A stretch of 6,206 bases of DNA from Flavobacteriales bacterium (lineage in GTDB: Bacteria > Bacteroidota > Bacteroidia > Flavobacteriales_D > Parvicellaceae), in assembly GCA_015488785.1 (NCBI GenBank), contig WFNC01000627.1:1-6206 (forward strand), written 5' to 3'. A program made the translations under genes and the position numbers. Positions 5,018 to 6,206 of this stretch are shown piece by piece. Each line of letters starts with the position of its first letter. Position 1 is the stretch's first letter. The notes under the pieces were generated by a model. The model did no database searches. It worked only from the letters and a program-made list of their open reading frames with translations, and was not told the origin of the DNA.

Positions 5018-6206
5018 CTACTTTCCTTTTAGCAATTCAATTTTAACAAACTGAAACTTTTCATATAAATTTCTATTCTTCTTGAAATCATGTTTATAAT
5101 TGGGTCCTTGTACTTTAGCTGTTTCTTCAAAAGTAATTTTACCAGCAATATCAATACCTTTCGATTTAAAATATTCTTCAATTTCACCTCTCGAAACTGA
5201 AGCTCTTTTATTTGCTAACTTTTCATTGGTTCCAAATGTACGCGTTGGAACTTTAGATGCGCTTGCTTCAATTTTAACAATTAGTTTTCCTTCTTTTTTC
5301 AATAACTTTTCAAAATCTGTCATAAAAGACATAAAGCGTTGATCATTTGTAATCTTATTTTGATTATACCCAAAGAAACGCTCAAATTTTGTATCTACTA
5401 ACGAGACTAAATCAATATCAATTCGCTCATTTATTTCATTATAAAGCGAACTCGATTTATCGAAATTAGAAAGACTTCCTAGCGTTAAATCAGCATCGTT
5501 ATTATCAAAGTCAGACTGAATAGTTAATGTATTTGCATTGTTCTCTCCATCTTTATTGATTAAAGACTCTAAAGCGATTAATTGAATTGATGAGATATCT
5601 TTATCTTGTTCTGGAACTGTAAACTCACTAGAAAAAGACTGATTATCTTCACTTCCTTCAACTTTTATTAAGTATGTTTTATTGTTTAATAAAGTAACAT
5701 TGTATGCTCCAGTCTTAGCATCTGGCTTGATTCTTTTCACTTCTTTACCTGTTTCTTTATCTATAAAAACAATGTCAACATCTGCAGGTGAGTTATCATT
5801 TTTATAAATCGCTAATCCATCAAAAACAGTTTCATAAGGTTTATAGAAGATTTCAAAGATATCCATATCTCCTATCGACCCATTTCTATTAGAAGAAATA
5901 AACCCATGTCTTTCATCATTACTAATATCAATAAAAATATCATCCGCTAAAGAATTATATGGTTCAGCCATACGAACTGCCTTAGCATCTTCGTCTGTCA
6001 AGTCTAATTTAAAGAAATCATATCCTCCCATACTATTATGACCTTTAGATGAGAAATAAAGTGTTTTTCCATCTCTAGAAACAAAAGGACCATCTTCATC
6101 AAAAGCAGTATTGACAGCTAAATTTTTTGGCTTAGACCATTCTCCATCAGCTCCTAATTCTGCCGTATAAATATCTTTTCCTCCTTTTCCTATTTTTTGT
6201 TTATGC
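5018..6206 (-). CDS. PD40 / OmpA-like envelope protein (5' end beyond the window)
   Basis: The C-terminal 395 residues are visible; the frame stays open to the right edge, so the true start lies outside. Fragment residues 9-68 form a PD40 (WD40-like) propeller repeat: DIYTAEL, EWSKPKNL, then DGPFVSRDGKTLYFSSKGHN and GGYDFFKLDL. A second follows at about 87-120 (DDIFIDISNDERHGFISSNR, DMDIFEI). Residues about 126-195 look like a carboxypeptidase-regulatory-type beta domain (VDIVFIDKETGKEV, then TGAYNVTLLNNKTYLIKVEG). The last 125 residues resemble an OmpA C-terminal domain: IVKIEASAS, NEKLANKRAS, YFKSKGID, and a closing FQFVKIEL. The NxxLxxxRA block is kept, but the usual TD of the peptidoglycan-binding loop is absent. 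The order PD40, regulatory-like, OmpA-like matches the PorE-type layout known from type IX secretion studies, but many Bacteroidota paralogues share it. It probably acts in the periplasm or at the outer membrane. The precise role is not resolved. Confidence 0.87.
   Translation of the reverse strand, partial: HKQKIGKGGKDIYTAELGADGEWSKPKNLAVNTAFDEDGPFVSRDGKTLYFSSKGHNSMGGYDFFKLDLTDEDAKAVRMAEPYNSLADDIFIDISNDERHGFISSNRNGSIGDMDIFEIFYKPYETVFDGLAIYKNDNSPADVDIVFIDKETGKEVKRIKPDAKTGAYNVTLLNNKTYLIKVEGSEDNQSFSSEFTVPEQDKDISSIQLIALESLINKDGENNANTLTIQSDFDNNDADLTLGSLSNFDKSSSLYNEINERIDIDLVSLVDTKFERFFGYNQNKITNDQRFMSFMTDFEKLLKKEGKLIVKIEASASKVPTRTFGTNEKLANKRASVSRGEIEEYFKSKGIDIAGKITFEETAKVQGPNYKHDFKKNRNLYEKFQFVKIELLKGK

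Noticed and set aside
5010..5022. Short palindrome AGTAGT-A-ACTACT as a terminator
   Set aside because: It overlaps the stop codon, has almost no loop and is not followed by a T-run on either strand.
5100..5342. Plus-strand 80-residue open frame
   Set aside because: It is antisense to the OmpA-like domain and has no recognisable features. The minus-strand frame shows clear family motifs over the same bases.
5018..6031. Taking the Met at 6031 as the start of the envelope protein
   Set aside because: This Met lies inside a PD40 repeat (GHNSMGGYDFF). The frame remains open and homologous up to the right edge, so the real start is outside the window.

Overview
The window looks like a piece of chromosome from a low-GC member of the Bacteroidota, most likely a flavobacterium. 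This rests on the AT-rich sequence, A/T-rich start regions without clear Shine-Dalgarno sites, a secreted protein built from many tandem pre-peptidase C-terminal (PPC)-like domains, and a PD40 plus OmpA-like envelope protein of a layout common in that phylum. No rRNA, tRNA, CRISPR array, insertion sequence or transposase is visible.

Layout. Positions 1-2783 (minus strand) hold the 5' 927 codons of a very large secreted repeat protein whose 3' end lies beyond the left edge. It has a signal peptide and then seven complete domains of 125-130 residues, with an eighth just starting at the edge. Domains 3, 4, 6 and 7 are nearly identical; domains 1, 2 and 5 have diverged. Positions 2784-2922 are a divergent intergenic region with an inverted repeat. 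Positions 2923-4788 (plus strand) encode a 621-residue radical SAM enzyme with a split cobalamin-binding-like domain and a CX4CX2C cluster motif in place of the usual CX3CX2C. Positions 4789-5017 are a convergent intergenic region with only weak hairpins. Positions 5018-6206 (minus strand) hold the last 395 codons of an envelope protein with PD40 propeller repeats, a carboxypeptidase-regulatory-like domain and a degenerate OmpA-like domain. Its start lies beyond the right edge.

How the genes relate. The three genes are in alternating orientation, so none share an operon within the window. The two minus-strand genes both point to the cell envelope: one is exported to the surface or medium, the other probably sits in the periplasm or outer membrane. 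The radical SAM gene appears to be a single-gene unit with no visible substrate or precursor peptide, so its role cannot be read from its neighbours. The main points of interest are the recently amplified, six-cysteine, RGD-containing repeat array and the non-canonical radical SAM enzyme.
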